Source: Ilex aquifolium (lineage: Eukaryota > Streptophyta > Magnoliopsida > Aquifoliales > Aquifoliaceae). From it: 64,000 nucleotides of DNA. A model generated the notes under the pieces. It did not search any database, was not told where the DNA came from, and worked only from the letters and a program-made list of their open reading frames with translations. A program made the translations under genes and the position numbers. Below, piece after piece: positions 52,131-63,800 of the stretch. Positions within the stretch are counted from its first letter, which is position 1. The number at the start of each line of letters is the position of its first letter. The stretch lies in assembly GCA_951799425.1 (NCBI GenBank), contig OX637402.1:18551844-18615843 (forward strand), written 5' to 3'.

Positions 52131-52257
52131 AATTTTCCATTCATTTTCCTTCCGATTTTGGAGGGATTGATTTTGGTAAGTTGGAAGGAAAGTTAATTCA
52201 TCAACTTTTTCTTCCTTCTTACTTTCCTTCTTTACCAAACATGATGTTTTATTTATC

Positions 52258-52416
52258 CAGGGTCGGCCCAACCTATAGGCCACTAAAGCCATTGCCTAGG
52301 GCCCCCAAATTGGAAGAAAAATTTGGGCCCCTAAAATAAAATTTTATTGAATAAATATTCCTAGGGCCCCACATAACATTTTTTCCTAGGGCCCTAGTTG
52401 GGTTGGGCCGCCCCTG
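52258..52416. mobile_element. hAT-type MITE, 159 bp
   Basis: Terminal inverted repeats CAGGGTCGGCCCAAC and, from the right, CAGGGGCGGCCCAAC. TATTTATC (52250-52257) and TATCTATT (52417-52424) are an 8-bp duplication with two C/T differences. The interior has repeated CCTAGGGCCC. Confidence 0.8.
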
Positions 52417-52424
52417 TATCTATT

Positions 52425-53338
52425 CTTCCAATTTTTCATCATTCTATTTTTTTATCGTACCAAACGGTGCATAAGGGATAATGTAAAATGAGGGACAAAG
52501 TTCAATGGGTGTGAGTGTAGTTTTTTGTTCCCACTTTCTTTAGATTTGTTTTGTATGTGGATGTCTGTGTGTGCGTGTCTGTGTGTGTGTGTGAGAGAGA
52601 GAGAGAAAGGTTTTCAATTTCAACGCGCATTGAAGATATGTTTGACCCAAGGAAAGACAAAGATTAAAGGCTGAAAAAAGCGGGAAGCCGCGTTGTTGAT
52701 CAGTCACAGATCTGGTTGAAAAAAGCTGAATTCATCGGCAACACAAAAATCTCTCATCTAATGTCTTAAATTCACAAATCAATGTACTTGTAGTTCACCT
52801 TTTTTAATATCGTCACGGACATAATGTTTGTACACCCATAACCTTTTGGACTAAGTGTACACTTATATTTCGAAAGATTTAAAAAATTTTATTTTGTATC
52901 TTTAAATATTAAATTTATCACATTACACCCTTAATTTACTAAAAAGTGTTGTAGTATAGTTCTACCGTTTATTTATGTCATTTATTTTGTTAATGTCAAT
53001 GAGATAATTTAGAAGCTAGCGATAGTATCATATTGAAATAATTTTAATACATTAAAAGTACAATATGAAAATTTTAATTTTTTAAAAAATAAAATAAAAT
53101 TTTTTAAATACAAAATACAAATTCTCCCAAACTTTGTTGGTATGGAGACTCATCCATCAAAGCAAAGTGATTGTCAAGAAATATTTAAGCTCGATTCTGG
53201 TCTGATTAGAGGACCCTACACGTGGGACAATGTGTTGAACTTCAAAGTGTGAGTAGTACATCCATAGTGCGCGTGCTACATGTCTGACATGTGTCATATA
53301 TATGCCGTGCGAGAATGAGCCTGTAAAATGTTTGGATA
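52425..53338. other. AT-rich intergenic DNA with a GT/GA microsatellite
   Basis: GTGTGTGTGTGAGAGAGAGA lies near 52581-52602. No gene or mobile-element ends recognised. Confidence 0.5.
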
Positions 53339-53687
53339 TCTAGAATAAGTTAGAATTTTTATTTCCTGTGCATTTTTCCCCTAAAAAATATCATATTATC
53401 CAATTATATCACATGTTTAATCATTTAATATTTAGTTAATTTTTAATTTAACACAACTTTTATTTCATATATTATTCATACATAATAGTGTACAGACGTT
53501 GATAATTTTTTATCGAGTTATGCATTTTGAAAAAAATTTGACGCTATTTTTAAGAAAATAATATGTAGAAATTAATTTTAAATGATGTAAGTAAAAAAAT
53601 TAATTTTAAATTTGATATAGTGGGATCAATTTTTTGAACGCTAGAATCTTATATTTCATCGTGTCTTCAGGCATGAGTTATGACTAG
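53339..53687 (+). mobile_element. Complete small non-autonomous Helitron, 349 bp
   Basis: Begins A|TCTAGAATAAGTTAGAATT at 53339 and ends GTGTCTTCAGGCATGAGTTATGACTAG at 53661-53687 in two readable parts: the hairpin-like GTGTCTTCAGGCAT and the terminal CTAG, followed by T. The 5' part shares AATTTTTAT and CATTTTTCCCC with the element at 1205-4900. No coding. Confidence 0.65.
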
Positions 53688-54112
53688 TATAAGAATAATT
53701 CGCTAAAAGTTTGTTTGTTTAATTGAAAAATAATAGAAAATGTAAGAAAGATAACACCTTTGTAGGACTGGTATAAGTTGGGCAGGTTAATCTACACTAA
53801 ACTTAAGATTTTCGATAATTTTCAGTATTTGAGTTAGACATGACAAAAAAAAAAGTACAATCAATTTAAAAAATTAGCCTGAACTAAACCCAAATTATAG
53901 CCTGAGTTTTGTGATTAACCTAATAATTGAATTTTGATTGAATCCAAGTAAAACTCTAATTGGACCCGAATTTTAGATTGTTTTATAATGTTCAAGATTG
54001 AAACCCGAAAAGGGTATTTGAGTTCAATTAGGTAGACATAAGCAATATCTGGATTAAAGTATTAAAATCGAATTTGAGTTAAATTCGGGTCGATGATTTT
54101 AAAATTTGAATG
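53688..54112. other. AT-rich intergenic DNA, nothing recognised
   Basis: Low-complexity AT-rich sequence directly before the gag-only element. Confidence 0.5.
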
Positions 54113-54117
54113 GAGCT

Positions 54118-55123
54118 TGACGAGTCCAAATTCAACTGGGCTAAGCCCGATGAAAATAAGTCGAGAAAGGCCCGAATACCAATGTGCCCCGGGATTAATC
54201 CCAGTCTCCAAAACCTATCAAGTCGGGTCACCCATTTAAGGAGAACGGAGAAGAGGCGAAGGAGTCGAGGGACAGTCGAAGCCTTATGGGCGCCGACTAT
54301 GGGCGCCGACTAGGGGCGCCGACTATGGGCGTCGACTAGGGGCGCCGACTATGGCAGCCCCCATGGGCGCCGACCCCTTGGTTGAGCTCCCCACTCATCA
54401 TCTCAACTCCTCACTTGCCCTCTCCTCATACCATGATATCCCAAGGAAGAATGCACTAGAAGGTCAAGGCCTAAGAAGACACCAATGGGATGACCACCAT
54501 TGGGCGCCAACCATGGGGCGCCGACCACTGGGCGCCTGCCCCCATGGTGCTCCCTTGCCTTGGTACTCCAGTACTCCTACTCCTATTCCAACTCAAGGTC
54601 CAAGCCTAAAGTCCAATCCAAGTCAGGAATCTCCTCCGACTGAATAGGAACACGAGGGAGAGAATGACGGGATGCGAATATCTACTCTTACCTTACTTGT
54701 GCTTACCAAAGAGGTCTACTCCTACCATGATTGCACTTACCAAAATAGTGGAAGACCTCTTCCTCACGGCACTGCCTCACCGCCTCACCATTGCTATATA
54801 ATGTAAGCCCTCTCAAGGGTAAAGGAGGACGGAAAACATCTCCAACATACTTGCTCTCTCCTTCTCTCTCTCTCTCTCTCTCTCAAAAGCTCTGTAACAC
54901 TTCGTTGATTGTTATTCATCAATAAAGAACACCGGCAAACACTGCCATTCGAAAGAGTGGACGTAGGTCACCCGAGACCGAACCACTATAAATCTCTTGT
55001 GTTGACCCGTTATTTATTGTTTTACTCTTGATTGCCATTAATTACATGTTAATTGCTCATTAATCACACCCGTTGATATTCTTGACTGTTGATCTTGCAC
55101 GAAGACAGTTTTGTGCATCATCA
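54118..55123 (+). repeat. 5' LTR of the gag-only element
   Basis: 1006 bp, TGACGAGTCC...GCATCATCA. It contains a 13-bp repeat array (54286-54350), TATATAA at 54795-54801, a CT microsatellite near 54860-54884 and CAATAAAG near 54920 as a likely poly-A signal. Confidence 0.88.
54286..54350 (+). repeat. 13-bp minisatellite, 5 units, in the 5' LTR
   Basis: Five units of ATGGGCGCCGACT or one-base variants (AGGGG.., ..CGTCG..). The 3' LTR has nine units at the same place. Confidence 0.9.
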
Positions 55124-55126
55124 GTT

Positions 55127-55144
55127 TGGCGCCGTCTGTGGGAA
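55127..55144 (+). other. Primer-binding site of the gag-only element
   Basis: TGGCGCCGTCTGTGGGAA starts three bases after the LTR. It fits a plant tRNA primer site; the tRNA is not assigned here. Confidence 0.8.
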
Positions 55145-55186
55145 CGACAAAGTTTATATTGCTCTACTTCTTTGCTCATTGAATCC

Positions 55187-56767
55187 ATGGCAATCACCAC
55201 GAGATCAAGGTCTCAACAACCCGGGGACAACAACCCGGCTCATCGGGAAGAGGTTCCGCCTCCCCCCGCACCTTCAGGACCTTCTGCCACGGCGACTCCC
55301 GTCGTCGGACAGCAACAACTCCTCCAGACCATGCAGCTGCTGGTGAGCCAGAACCAGCAGATCATCCAACTTATGCTCACCCAAGGGGGCATCGCCCCTC
55401 ACCCTGCAGGAGGAGCACCACTCCCTCCAACAGGGGAGGAGCAACAACCCCTTCTTTCTGGGCACCAGGCAGCCCATCATCATGGGGGCCTCCGCCAGAA
55501 TGCCCCGAGGCCACAAGGCGCCTCTCGTCCAGTAGCCCCTCCTCAGCGCGCAGGAAACTCACGTGTACCCCCTATTTCACATGTACCTGCGCAGGAGGAC
55601 GAAGACGGCGAGAGTCAGTATGGTGATCACCAAAGCCAGTATCGTCATCCGACTGAAGATCCCCCCAACCAGTGGGACGAGAAGATTAGAGAGGTGCAGA
55701 ACCAACTTGGAGATGCCCTCAATGCCATCAAGGCGCAAGCACCTGAAGCCGTAGACTATCTGGTAAGACGTACTGATACGCCTTTTACTGCTGATATTGT
55801 CAATTATCCTTTGCCTTCAAAGTTCAAGATGCCCAACATCGAGATCTTCGATGGCACCAAAGACCCCCTCGACCACTTGGATACGTACAAATCTCTCATG
55901 CAACTCCACAACGTGCCTGAGGAGATCATGTGCAGAGCTTTCCCTACCACCTTGAAAGGGTCTGCTCGCCAGTGGTTCTCCAAGATGAAGCCCTCCTCCA
56001 TCCATTCTTTCGCAGAGCTCAGTAGGTCTTTCGTCTCCCACTTCATTGGGGGACGCCGCCATCAGAAACCAGTGACCCACCTGCTTACCATCGAGTAGGA
56101 CAGGGACGAAAGCCTCAGAAGCTACCTCGCCCGTTTCAACGATGAGGTCCTCCAGGTTGAGGAGCCAGATGATAAGGTGACCTTAGTTGCCTTTATCGCC
56201 GGCCTCCACACCTCCAGCTTCATGTTCTCAGTCCTCAAGAAGTCGCCCTCCAACATACCCGAGCTGCTGTCCAGGGCACAGAAATATATGAACGCCGAGG
56301 AGGTCACCAAAGCCCATAGAGGTGAGTCCTCCCGAGGAGGGGAGAAAAGGAAGGACACTCGCGAGGACAAGTGGGAGGTAGAGAACAAAAGAAATAGGAC
56401 GGAGGGAATCTCTGTCAAGGACCGCCTTGGTCCCCCACCTCTGAGAGAGCGACAACCTTTCACGCCACTCAACGCCTCGGTGGAGCACATCCTATTTCAG
56501 ATACAGGATGACCCCACGCTCCGTTGGCCCGAAAAAATGAAGTCCGCCCCAAACCGCAGAAATCACAGCAGGTACTGTCGCTTCCACCGCGACCATGGCC
56601 ACGACACTGATGACTGCTATGAGCTCAAGAGGCAGATCGAGGAGCTCATACAGCGTGGCCAGTTGAGCCAGTACGTGGCTGGTAGAGGTCAGACCCTGCC
56701 ACCTGACCGGGACCAGGACGACAGAGAACGCCAACAACCCCTCGGAGAAATTCAAACAATCTCTTGA
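55187..56767 (+). pseudogene. Retrotransposon gag, one internal stop codon
   Basis: Gag-type structural protein of a Ty3-like element, 526 codons from ATG at 55187 to TGA at 56765-56767. A single in-frame TAG lies at 56096-56098; the frame continues unchanged after it. Seen: a Pro/Gln/His-rich disordered head; the Retrotrans_gag region from about KFKMPNIEIFDGTKDP through GSARQWFSKMKPSSIHSF and LRSYLARFNDEV; an Arg/Lys/Glu-rich part; and a Cys/His cluster YCRFHRDHGHDTDDCYELK near the C-terminus. No pol domain follows. The stop could be a lesion or a read-through site; a lesion is simpler. Confidence 0.88.
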
Positions 56768-57102
56768 GGGCTATAACTCCGCCAAGGAAACATTAGCCCA
56801 CCTATGGGACACACCTGAAGATTTTATTTATCTTTTATAGTTTCAGTTGATTAATTTTGTTATAGTTTCATTATTTTATGAAATAAAATTTTGCAAGATT
56901 ATTATAACTGTCTTGTTTTCATCTCAAACAGCCTACGACTTAACAACAACAAGGTAGACAAAAGTCAAAAGGCGCCCAGACGAGGGGTCTTGCCCTCTCC
57001 ATCTTGGGCATCTCCCATGATGCCGCCCAGACAATAGGTCTCATCCTCTCTCACTAGGCGCTAAACAGCAGGCACCCGGCCTTAGGTGCCACGCTCCTCA
57101 GC

Positions 57103-57330
57103 ACCCTTCTCATCTCCATCTCAATGGAATGAGCTTCAGGCGCCCAGCTCCTCAGAGCCCTCCTCATCGCCATCTCAATTGAATGAAAGAGCCCTCATCA
57201 TCTCCGTCTCAATGGAATGAGCCTCGGGTGCCCAGTTCCTCAGAGCCTTTCTTATCTCCATCTCAATGGAATGAGCTTCAGGCGCCCAGCTCCTCAGAGC
57301 CCTCCTCATCTCCATCTCAAAGGGATGAGT
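57103..57330 (+). repeat. About 54-bp tandem repeat, roughly four units
   Basis: Units begin TCAATGGAATGAGC and contain GCCCAGCTCCTCAGAGCC and TCATCTCCATC. Starts near 57121, 57210, 57263 and 57317, with one shortened unit at 57176. Confidence 0.8.
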
Positions 57331-57384
57331 CTCCGCCATGGCAGCCTTCTTCTGAGCTATACGTAGCTCTCCCTACTGCTCCGT

Positions 57385-57625
57385 GGCATCCTCTCGTGCC
57401 TGCCACCCGAGCCCTACCTGCTCAGCGGCATCCTCTCGTGCCTGCCACCCGAGCCCTACTGCTCCGTGGCATCCTCTCGTGCCTGCCACCCGAGTCCTAC
57501 CTGCTCAGCGGCATCCTCTCGTGCCTGCCACCCGAGCCCTACCTGCTCCGTGGCATCCTCTCGTGCCTGCCACCCGAGCCCTAACTGCTTCGCGGCATCC
57601 TCTCGTGCCTACCGCTCAAGTACCA
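57385..57625 (+). repeat. 41-42 bp tandem repeat, six units
   Basis: GGCATCCTCTCGTGCCTGCC starts at 57385, 57427, 57468, 57510, 57552 and 57594 (the last unit has CTACC). The unit ends alternate between CTGCTCAGC and TGCTCCGT, suggesting amplification of an 84-bp pair. Confidence 0.9.
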
Positions 57626-58460
57626 AATGTTCTCAGCAGTCCCCAGTGCCTGCCTCTCTGACATCCCTAGGAGTCACAGACCTCCAAAGTTGCTCCTTGG
57701 CCAAAGTCGCATTGCTACAATCCCCCTAGAAACCGCACTGGAGTCTCAACTCCTACATCAGTACAACAGCTAGCTCTGGTACACACATGAGCCACAGTTT
57801 GAGAAGGAGTGGGGGCACCACTAGACTTGGCACCTGGCCATCGGACCTTAACTGGGGGCATAAAACCTCACTCTCTCGGGAGAAGAGGAGACACCACCAT
57901 GAAAGCACAAGGAACCTCCACCTCCATCATCACTCTTTCAACAGGAGCTCCTGAAATCAGAGACAAGGTCAGTTAATGACCAGGCACCAGAGAGGCGTCG
58001 CCCAAGGAGCTACCCTGTTTCTAGGCTTCTCCCAAGGCGCCTGCCCAGTTGGCGTCGCCCAAGGGGAGCTAGCAGGGCCCTTGCCCAGGACAATCAAGGC
58101 CCTCGTTTATGCCAGCCAGCACCTCGCCCAGCTGTCCACCTGACGTCACCCAACGCCTTGGCATCCCCCAGGCTATTCTTCATGCACCTGGCGCCTCCAT
58201 CTGCTAAGTTGCCCAATCTCCAAAGATGCTCTGATATTGATCACCACAACGACATCACCATAGGCAGGGGAGCCTTCATGCCACACCTTCAAGGAGTTCA
58301 TGGATCATCCATAGAATCTCCCATCAGCAGGAATGGAAAGTTGAAGACTGGAAGCACCATGAGAAACAAGAAAATTTCTGCTCACTCAAGCGAAGCCGAA
58401 GCACATGCCCTCAACCCCTTCCTCTCGAGAAAGTCAGAGCTCGGGGCATGGGGGGCAAAT

Positions 58461-59513
58461 AGCGAGTCCAAATTCAACTGGGCTAAGCCCGATGAAAATA
58501 AGTCGAGAAAGGCCCGAATACCAATGGGCCCCGGGATTAATCCAAGTCTCCAAAACCTATCAAGTCGGGTCACCCATTTAAGGAGAACGGAGAAGAGGCG
58601 AAGGAGTCGAGGGACAGTCGAAGCCTTATGGGCGCCGACTATGGGCGTCGACTATGGGCGCCGACTATAGGCGCCGACTATGGGCGCCGACTACGGGCGC
58701 CGACTACGGGCGCCGACTATGGGCGTCGACTACGGGCGCCGACTATGGCAGCCCCCATGGGCGCCGACCCCTTGGTTGAGCTCCCCACTCATCATCTCAA
58801 CTCCTCACTTGCCCTCTCCTCATACCATGATATCCCAAGGAAGAATGCACTAGAAGGTCAAGGCCTAAGAAGACACCAATGGGATGACCACCATTGGGCG
58901 CCAACCATGGGGCGCCGACCACTGGGCGCCTGCCCCCATGGTGCTCCCTTGCCTTGGTACTCCAGTACTCCTACTCCTATTCCAACTCAAGGTCCAAGCC
59001 TAAAGTTCAATCCAAGTCAAGAATCTCCTCCGACTGAATAGGAACACGAGGGAGAGAATGACGGGATGCGAAGATCTACTCTTACTTTACTTGTGCTTAC
59101 AAAAGAGGTCTACTCCTACCATGATTGCACTTACCAAAATAGTGGAAGACCTCTTCCTCACGGCACCGCCTCACCGCCTCACCATTGCTATATAATGTAA
59201 GCCCTCTCAAGGGTAAAGGAGGACGGAAAACATCTCCAACATACTTGCTCTCTCCTTCTCTCTCTCTCTCTCTCAAAAGCTCTGTAACACTTCGTTGATT
59301 GTTATTCATCAATAAAGAACACCGGCAAACACTGCCATTCGAAAGAGTGGACGTAGGTCACCCGAGACCGAACCACTATAAATCTCTTGTGTTGACCCGT
59401 TATTTATTGTTTTACTCTTGATTGCCATTAATTACATGTTAATTGCTCATTAATCACACCCGTTGATATTCTTGACTGTTGATCTTGCACGAAGACAGTT
59501 TTGTGCATCATCA
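58461..59513 (+). repeat. 3' LTR of the gag-only element
   Basis: 1053 bp, TAGCGAGTCC...GCATCATCA. It starts TAG where the 5' copy has TGA, so the canonical TG is mutated. It is longer than the 5' LTR because its 13-bp array has nine units. Confidence 0.88.
58628..58744 (+). repeat. 13-bp minisatellite, 9 units, in the 3' LTR
   Basis: Nine units of ATGGGCGCCGACT or variants (ATAGG.., ACGGG.., ..CGTCG..), against five in the 5' LTR. Confidence 0.9.
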
Positions 59514-59518
59514 GAACT

Positions 59519-59989
59519 CAATCTCTTAACTCGTAAGAGTTGCACCCATTTGTGGCTTTCCAAACTTGCCATCTACTACATCATAAAGAAAAACGTTGTA
59601 CAATCCTATGAAAACTGAAATTTCATGGTACACAGTCTATATAATTGCCATAAATTCAAAGGAATCGGTGTATGTACTAATTGAATCAATGACCATGCTC
59701 ATGGATTTAATGGAAGCTGACATTACATTATATACAAGGCCATCTCTAAGCTCTACCCTCCATTGTTGCCCATCCGCAGCCGAAGTAATGGCCATTTATG
59801 GGGCTGCAAGTCGTTGAGTCACTCAGCACCATAATCGGTCTTATCGATGAACACTGTTTTTTATCAGAGGCCACCCGCCATTGATAATAATGCAATCTAA
59901 ACTAAGCTTTTAATACCATAGGTTGCTTCATCTCCCCTAGCTCTGTCAGAGTTTGGAATAATAGAGTTTAGATTTGTAATTGTTTCTTG
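59519..59989. other. Intergenic DNA, nothing recognised
   Basis: A 73-codon frame at 59596-59817 has no recognisable family. Confidence 0.4.
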
Positions 59990-60838
59990 TCTTAACGATA
60001 AGGTTGTTCTATTGTGAGCTGAAATTTATGGGTTCGAGTCACATAATAATCTCTCTGCTTTCAGGGATAAGACTGCGTATATCTGATCCTGCCTAGATCC
60101 AGGGGCGGAGCTAGAAATGTATTCTTGGGTGGGCACACTTAACCTACAAAATTTAATTTTTTTTCTCCAATCAATAAAAGTATTGTGATACATGTTTTTT
60201 TTTTACATCGTGTTGCATATTTAAAGATTCATTCAATAAAAAATGGTCAAACACCAATATACGTAGTCTATGCAAACAATACTCAATAAAAAGAGACTAA
60301 TTACAATTCTTTACAAAAAAATGAGGCTAATTACAGCTATGTACAATGGATCCTGACAATTGATAACGTTATTAATAATGTTATTGAAAATGTCTTTCTC
60401 TATATAAGTAATTAAGTTAATAGTAATCAATTTCAGGCTAAGTTTGCATCAATTTTAAAAAATTATAGCAATTTCAAACAATTATGAATAATATAGGATT
60501 GAGAGTTATCAAAAAAAAAAAGGCTCAATCACTAGTCGCAACTTTTTAACATATTTTCATATTTTCTTTGAGTGAAAAATGTGCCAGATTATTTTTTTGC
60601 ACAAGATTTAGTTGGTTCAAATTTATTAGAGTGGGTTCAATATTTTTGGTTTTTGGTCGTGAGGGTGGATCTAATTCCAACTATCCAATAAAAGACCATA
60701 AATATATAAAAGTAAAAATTTTAATTTTTTTTTCAGGATGGGCATGTGCCCCCCCCCCCCCCCCCCCCGGTCCCTATGTCCCTCCGCCCTTGTCTAGATC
60801 CCACAATGACGAAAGCGTCGTACACTGACTATGCCCTT
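59990..60838 (+). mobile_element. Au-type SINE split by a hAT MITE
   Basis: The left part (59990-60099) has CTTAACGATAAGGTTG (A box-like), GGTTCGAGT at 60032-60040 (B box), then GGATAAGACTGCGTATATCTG. After the insertion it resumes with CCCACAATGACG...GTACACTGACTATGCCCTT (60800-60838). This order matches the plant Au SINE as I know it (B box, GCGTACA, GACCCC, GTGCACTGGGTACGCCCTT). Confidence 0.75.
60100..60792. mobile_element. hAT-type MITE inserted in the SINE
   Basis: Terminal inverted repeats CAGGGGCGGAGC and, from the right, CAAGGGCGGAGG. CCTAGATC (60092-60099) and TCTAGATC (60793-60800) form an 8-bp duplication with one mismatch. The interior is AT-rich, with a poly-C run of about 20 near 60749-60768. 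Confidence 0.85.
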
Positions 60839-63800
60839 ATTATTATCTGAATTTTCACCCGAAATATATACGATCACCATAAATCATTTACATAAAATAC
60901 TTAGGGTTCTCTTACGAGACTCGAACTTAAATCTCGACCTAATAACTCCCGAAGAGTCGGTATTTAGAAGCAATCACTCACTTCATCTACATTTGTGTGG
61001 TGTTAAATAGCACAGTATTTTGTACTCGGTAATTGATTGCAAGGCTCATGGATAGGTCAGAAAGTTTGGTGAACATGTCAGTTTTTAACCATACAAGGAA
61101 TGATATGGTAGCCAGAACCCTTCACGTTAGGCTTCGTCTTGTTGCAATTATATAGAATACAAAACTTTGAAGTACAGCATAAACGAACCTTTTTTCAAAC
61201 AACAATTACATCCACACACCTCCTTTCTACACCGCTTCCCCTTCACCACACGTGATGTTGCATTATCCCAATCATTTAATATTTAATAAATTTAATAAAA
61301 TCTATTAATCTAATAAATGTGTTTGTTTGCTCGATAACATATGAATGGATTAAGTGAGACCTACACAAAAGTAAATGTTAAGTGATTATTTGTATGTAAA
61401 AAGACAGTTTTATCCTTATTCCATTTCAATACATAGCCTTTTATATGGACATTTATAATGGGAATAATACCCGTCCATTATACCATCTACTAGGTGGTAT
61501 TGAATATACCCATGTACACGGTTATGTTGCTACCATAAACGCCGGGTTAGGAAAAGGATCCGAAAAATAGTACGAAGTTTAAATTTCAAAACAAACACGG
61601 TATAAGTAGGCCTCACGTGTTAATTTACTCTATCCCACCTCTTAATACCCCATATATCCGGTAAACAAACACACCGTTATAGTATAATACACATTATTAA
61701 GGTGGTGCGAAAAGATGGTGCATAATGGTGATAAGTGTAACACTAATGTTGCTTTTCAAATGAGAATGATAACTACATTTATGGAGGACATTGACGTTCT
61801 CTTGCCAATGAACAGTTCATTTATGTTTTCTTACAGAGAATGGAATGCTAAAGTGTATGAAAAATAGAGAGAGAAAGAGGGAGGACGGTCATGCTACGTT
61901 GAAGAATGCATTATGCAGCATATTAATGGCTGTATCATGTTGAGTTTAAATGCTGGATCAAGTACAGTGGTGGGGAGGTTAAAGTTAACTTTTTGAAAGA
62001 GTAAAATGGGAGGCACCAACACAGTAGTTGCCAAATTCACATTGATCTATTATCCATACAGATGAAGGAAACTAGTATTGTATCTAAAATTACTTTGGTT
62101 ACTTTTGATATAATTTCGAAGTTATAACTCAAACAAGTAAAATAACGATACAATCGGGTTAGGAAAACACATTTATGGGACAATACTCGAACCTACGTTA
62201 CTCGTCCATGTGGTGTGATTATTTGCTGTGGAATTTTCTCTTGATCGGGTTAAACCATCAACTCATCTAAAGTCTACCATGTTTTTAGAGGATGTACCAC
62301 AAATTTTGATATACTTCAATAGACAACATAAAGGCAACGGCCCACAACATGTGATGTACCACAGCCACAAACATATCACAACACTGATTCCTCATGCCCA
62401 AATTATGAGGTACAAGTTCTTGGAGACAGGCAAGACTTTGGAGCATTCGAAAATCAACAAAACCAAATTCAAGTAGGAGAGCACAGGGTGTCATGTTGTA
62501 TAACTGTATTTTTGGGGCCATCCCATCCCCCCCCCCCCCCCAACCCACCCACCTGCCCACTCACCCTAACACTTCCTCTTTAGTCTTTATATAATTTGCC
62601 TAATCTTGAGTATAATTATTTTCTTCTAAATTATGGGTCAATAAGTTTTCTCCATCACCTCCGGATCTCAAGAGTGAATAGTCGATTTTAAATGGTAGAA
62701 ATCGAGAGAAGGAATGAGAATCTTGTCCCTATTTTATGTGATTCTTATATTTTGTAGGGAAAAACATTATTCTAAGCAAACGTATCGATGATATAACATT
62801 TGGGGTTTGCATTAGCACTAAACTTATTTCTTGTAACAGTATTTTATACCTAATCTCTCATTCCTACACTCGAACTCGGTTTGGCCTTGCTTTGTAATTT
62901 GCCCAACAGCTTTCTGCATCCTCTCACATTTTGTGGGACATGAATCCGTGATGTTTTGGACAATCCTTCCCTCCACCCCATGATTCATCAAATATCATAT
63001 GGTTCAAAACAATAGCTAGAAGACGAATTTATGACCTTTTTAATTGGTCTCACGGTGACCCTTGCCTAATGCAATTTGGACGTTATTGATCATTCAAGAA
63101 CTTAGTATAATCTTGTTGAACTTCTCAATAACTTGGTAGATTTTTTGGTTTATTTGGTTTTTTTTTACTACTTTTGAGAGATAAAGAGTTTGCATGTTAC
63201 TCAATAGGAATCAAATACTCATCACAAACGTCAATAACACGACTAAATAAATAGACTTTACAATATGAACTTAATACGACACGAGATTTCATCGGCCCTA
63301 GTCATGCACGGGTATAAGAGAAAGAACATAAATACACAAAAGAAATGTACATAGTTTAGATTTCAAAATAACGAAAAGTTTAGAGGTCACTCGTATCTTT
63401 TTCTAGAATGTTTTTAAAGATATAGTTCTATTATTAATGTTTCTTTTTTCCATGATTTGAGAAAATTTAATGCCCCCATGGGACCATCATGGTGATTAAT
63501 ATGTTGAATGATTGAAAGAAAGCAATTAAAGAGTTGATTATATATATATTATTGTACTCTTAGGGCCACCTTTATATTTAGTAGTCATCTTGACAGTTAC
63601 ATATTAGCCACATAATTCACTTCATCTTTTTCTAAGCATTTATACCCTATATTCAAACCAAATTGAGCCTTACACGAAACTATGACATGATCCAAACAAA
63701 ATTAGTTACATATAACATGATCCAAACAAAGGTTTTTATATGTCAAGACACACTAGGATTGTGGATGAGTCATATTGTGTGATGTTTTTGAGTCGAACAA

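Larger units (their letters stand above)
51210..52250. mobile_element. Inverted-repeat host element holding a Helitron fragment
   Basis: The left arm AATGCTCCATTTGGTAGG...GGAAAGTAGGAAGG is mirrored near 52190-52250, where the complement reads ATGTTTGGTAAAGAAGGAAAG. The middle is occupied by the GGT-rich Helitron-like fragment. TSD not established, so the boundaries are approximate. Confidence 0.4.
56768..58460 (+). other. Non-coding internal region of the gag-only element
   Basis: Occupies the place where pol would lie. It starts with an AT-rich stretch, then GGCGCCCAG-rich sequence, two minisatellites and a G-rich polypurine tract. No conserved enzyme motif in any frame; frames of about 90-130 codons are translations of the repeats. 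Confidence 0.7.
54118..59513 (+). mobile_element. Non-autonomous LTR retrotransposon with gag only (TR-GAG type)
   Basis: Two LTRs (54118-55123 and 58461-59513) flank an internal region with a primer site, one gag reading frame and a polypurine tract (CATGGGGGGCAAA, 58448-58460), but no protease, reverse transcriptase, RNase H or integrase. The 5-bp target duplication is GAGCT (54113-54117) against GAACT (59514-59518). About ten substitutions separate the LTRs outside their repeat arrays, which suggests a fairly young insertion. Mobility would need enzymes from an autonomous Ty3-type relative. Two solo LTRs of the wider family lie at 12492-13297 and 19624-20413. Confidence 0.85.

Noticed and set aside
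56096..56098. Programmed read-through stop in gag
   Set aside because: Nothing in the context supports read-through and no pol follows; a simple nonsense change is more likely.
57183..57729. Open frames of 87-133 codons, possible repeat protein; also considered as a CRISPR-like array
   Set aside because: The repeats are contiguous tandem units without unique spacers, in a plant retroelement; neither a protein family nor CRISPR.
60032..60040. tRNA gene suggested by a B box GGTTCGAGT
   Set aside because: No cloverleaf can be formed around it; it is the SINE head.
62228..62476. 82-codon frame
   Set aside because: No recognisable family, splice context or conservation evidence; length is not exceptional.
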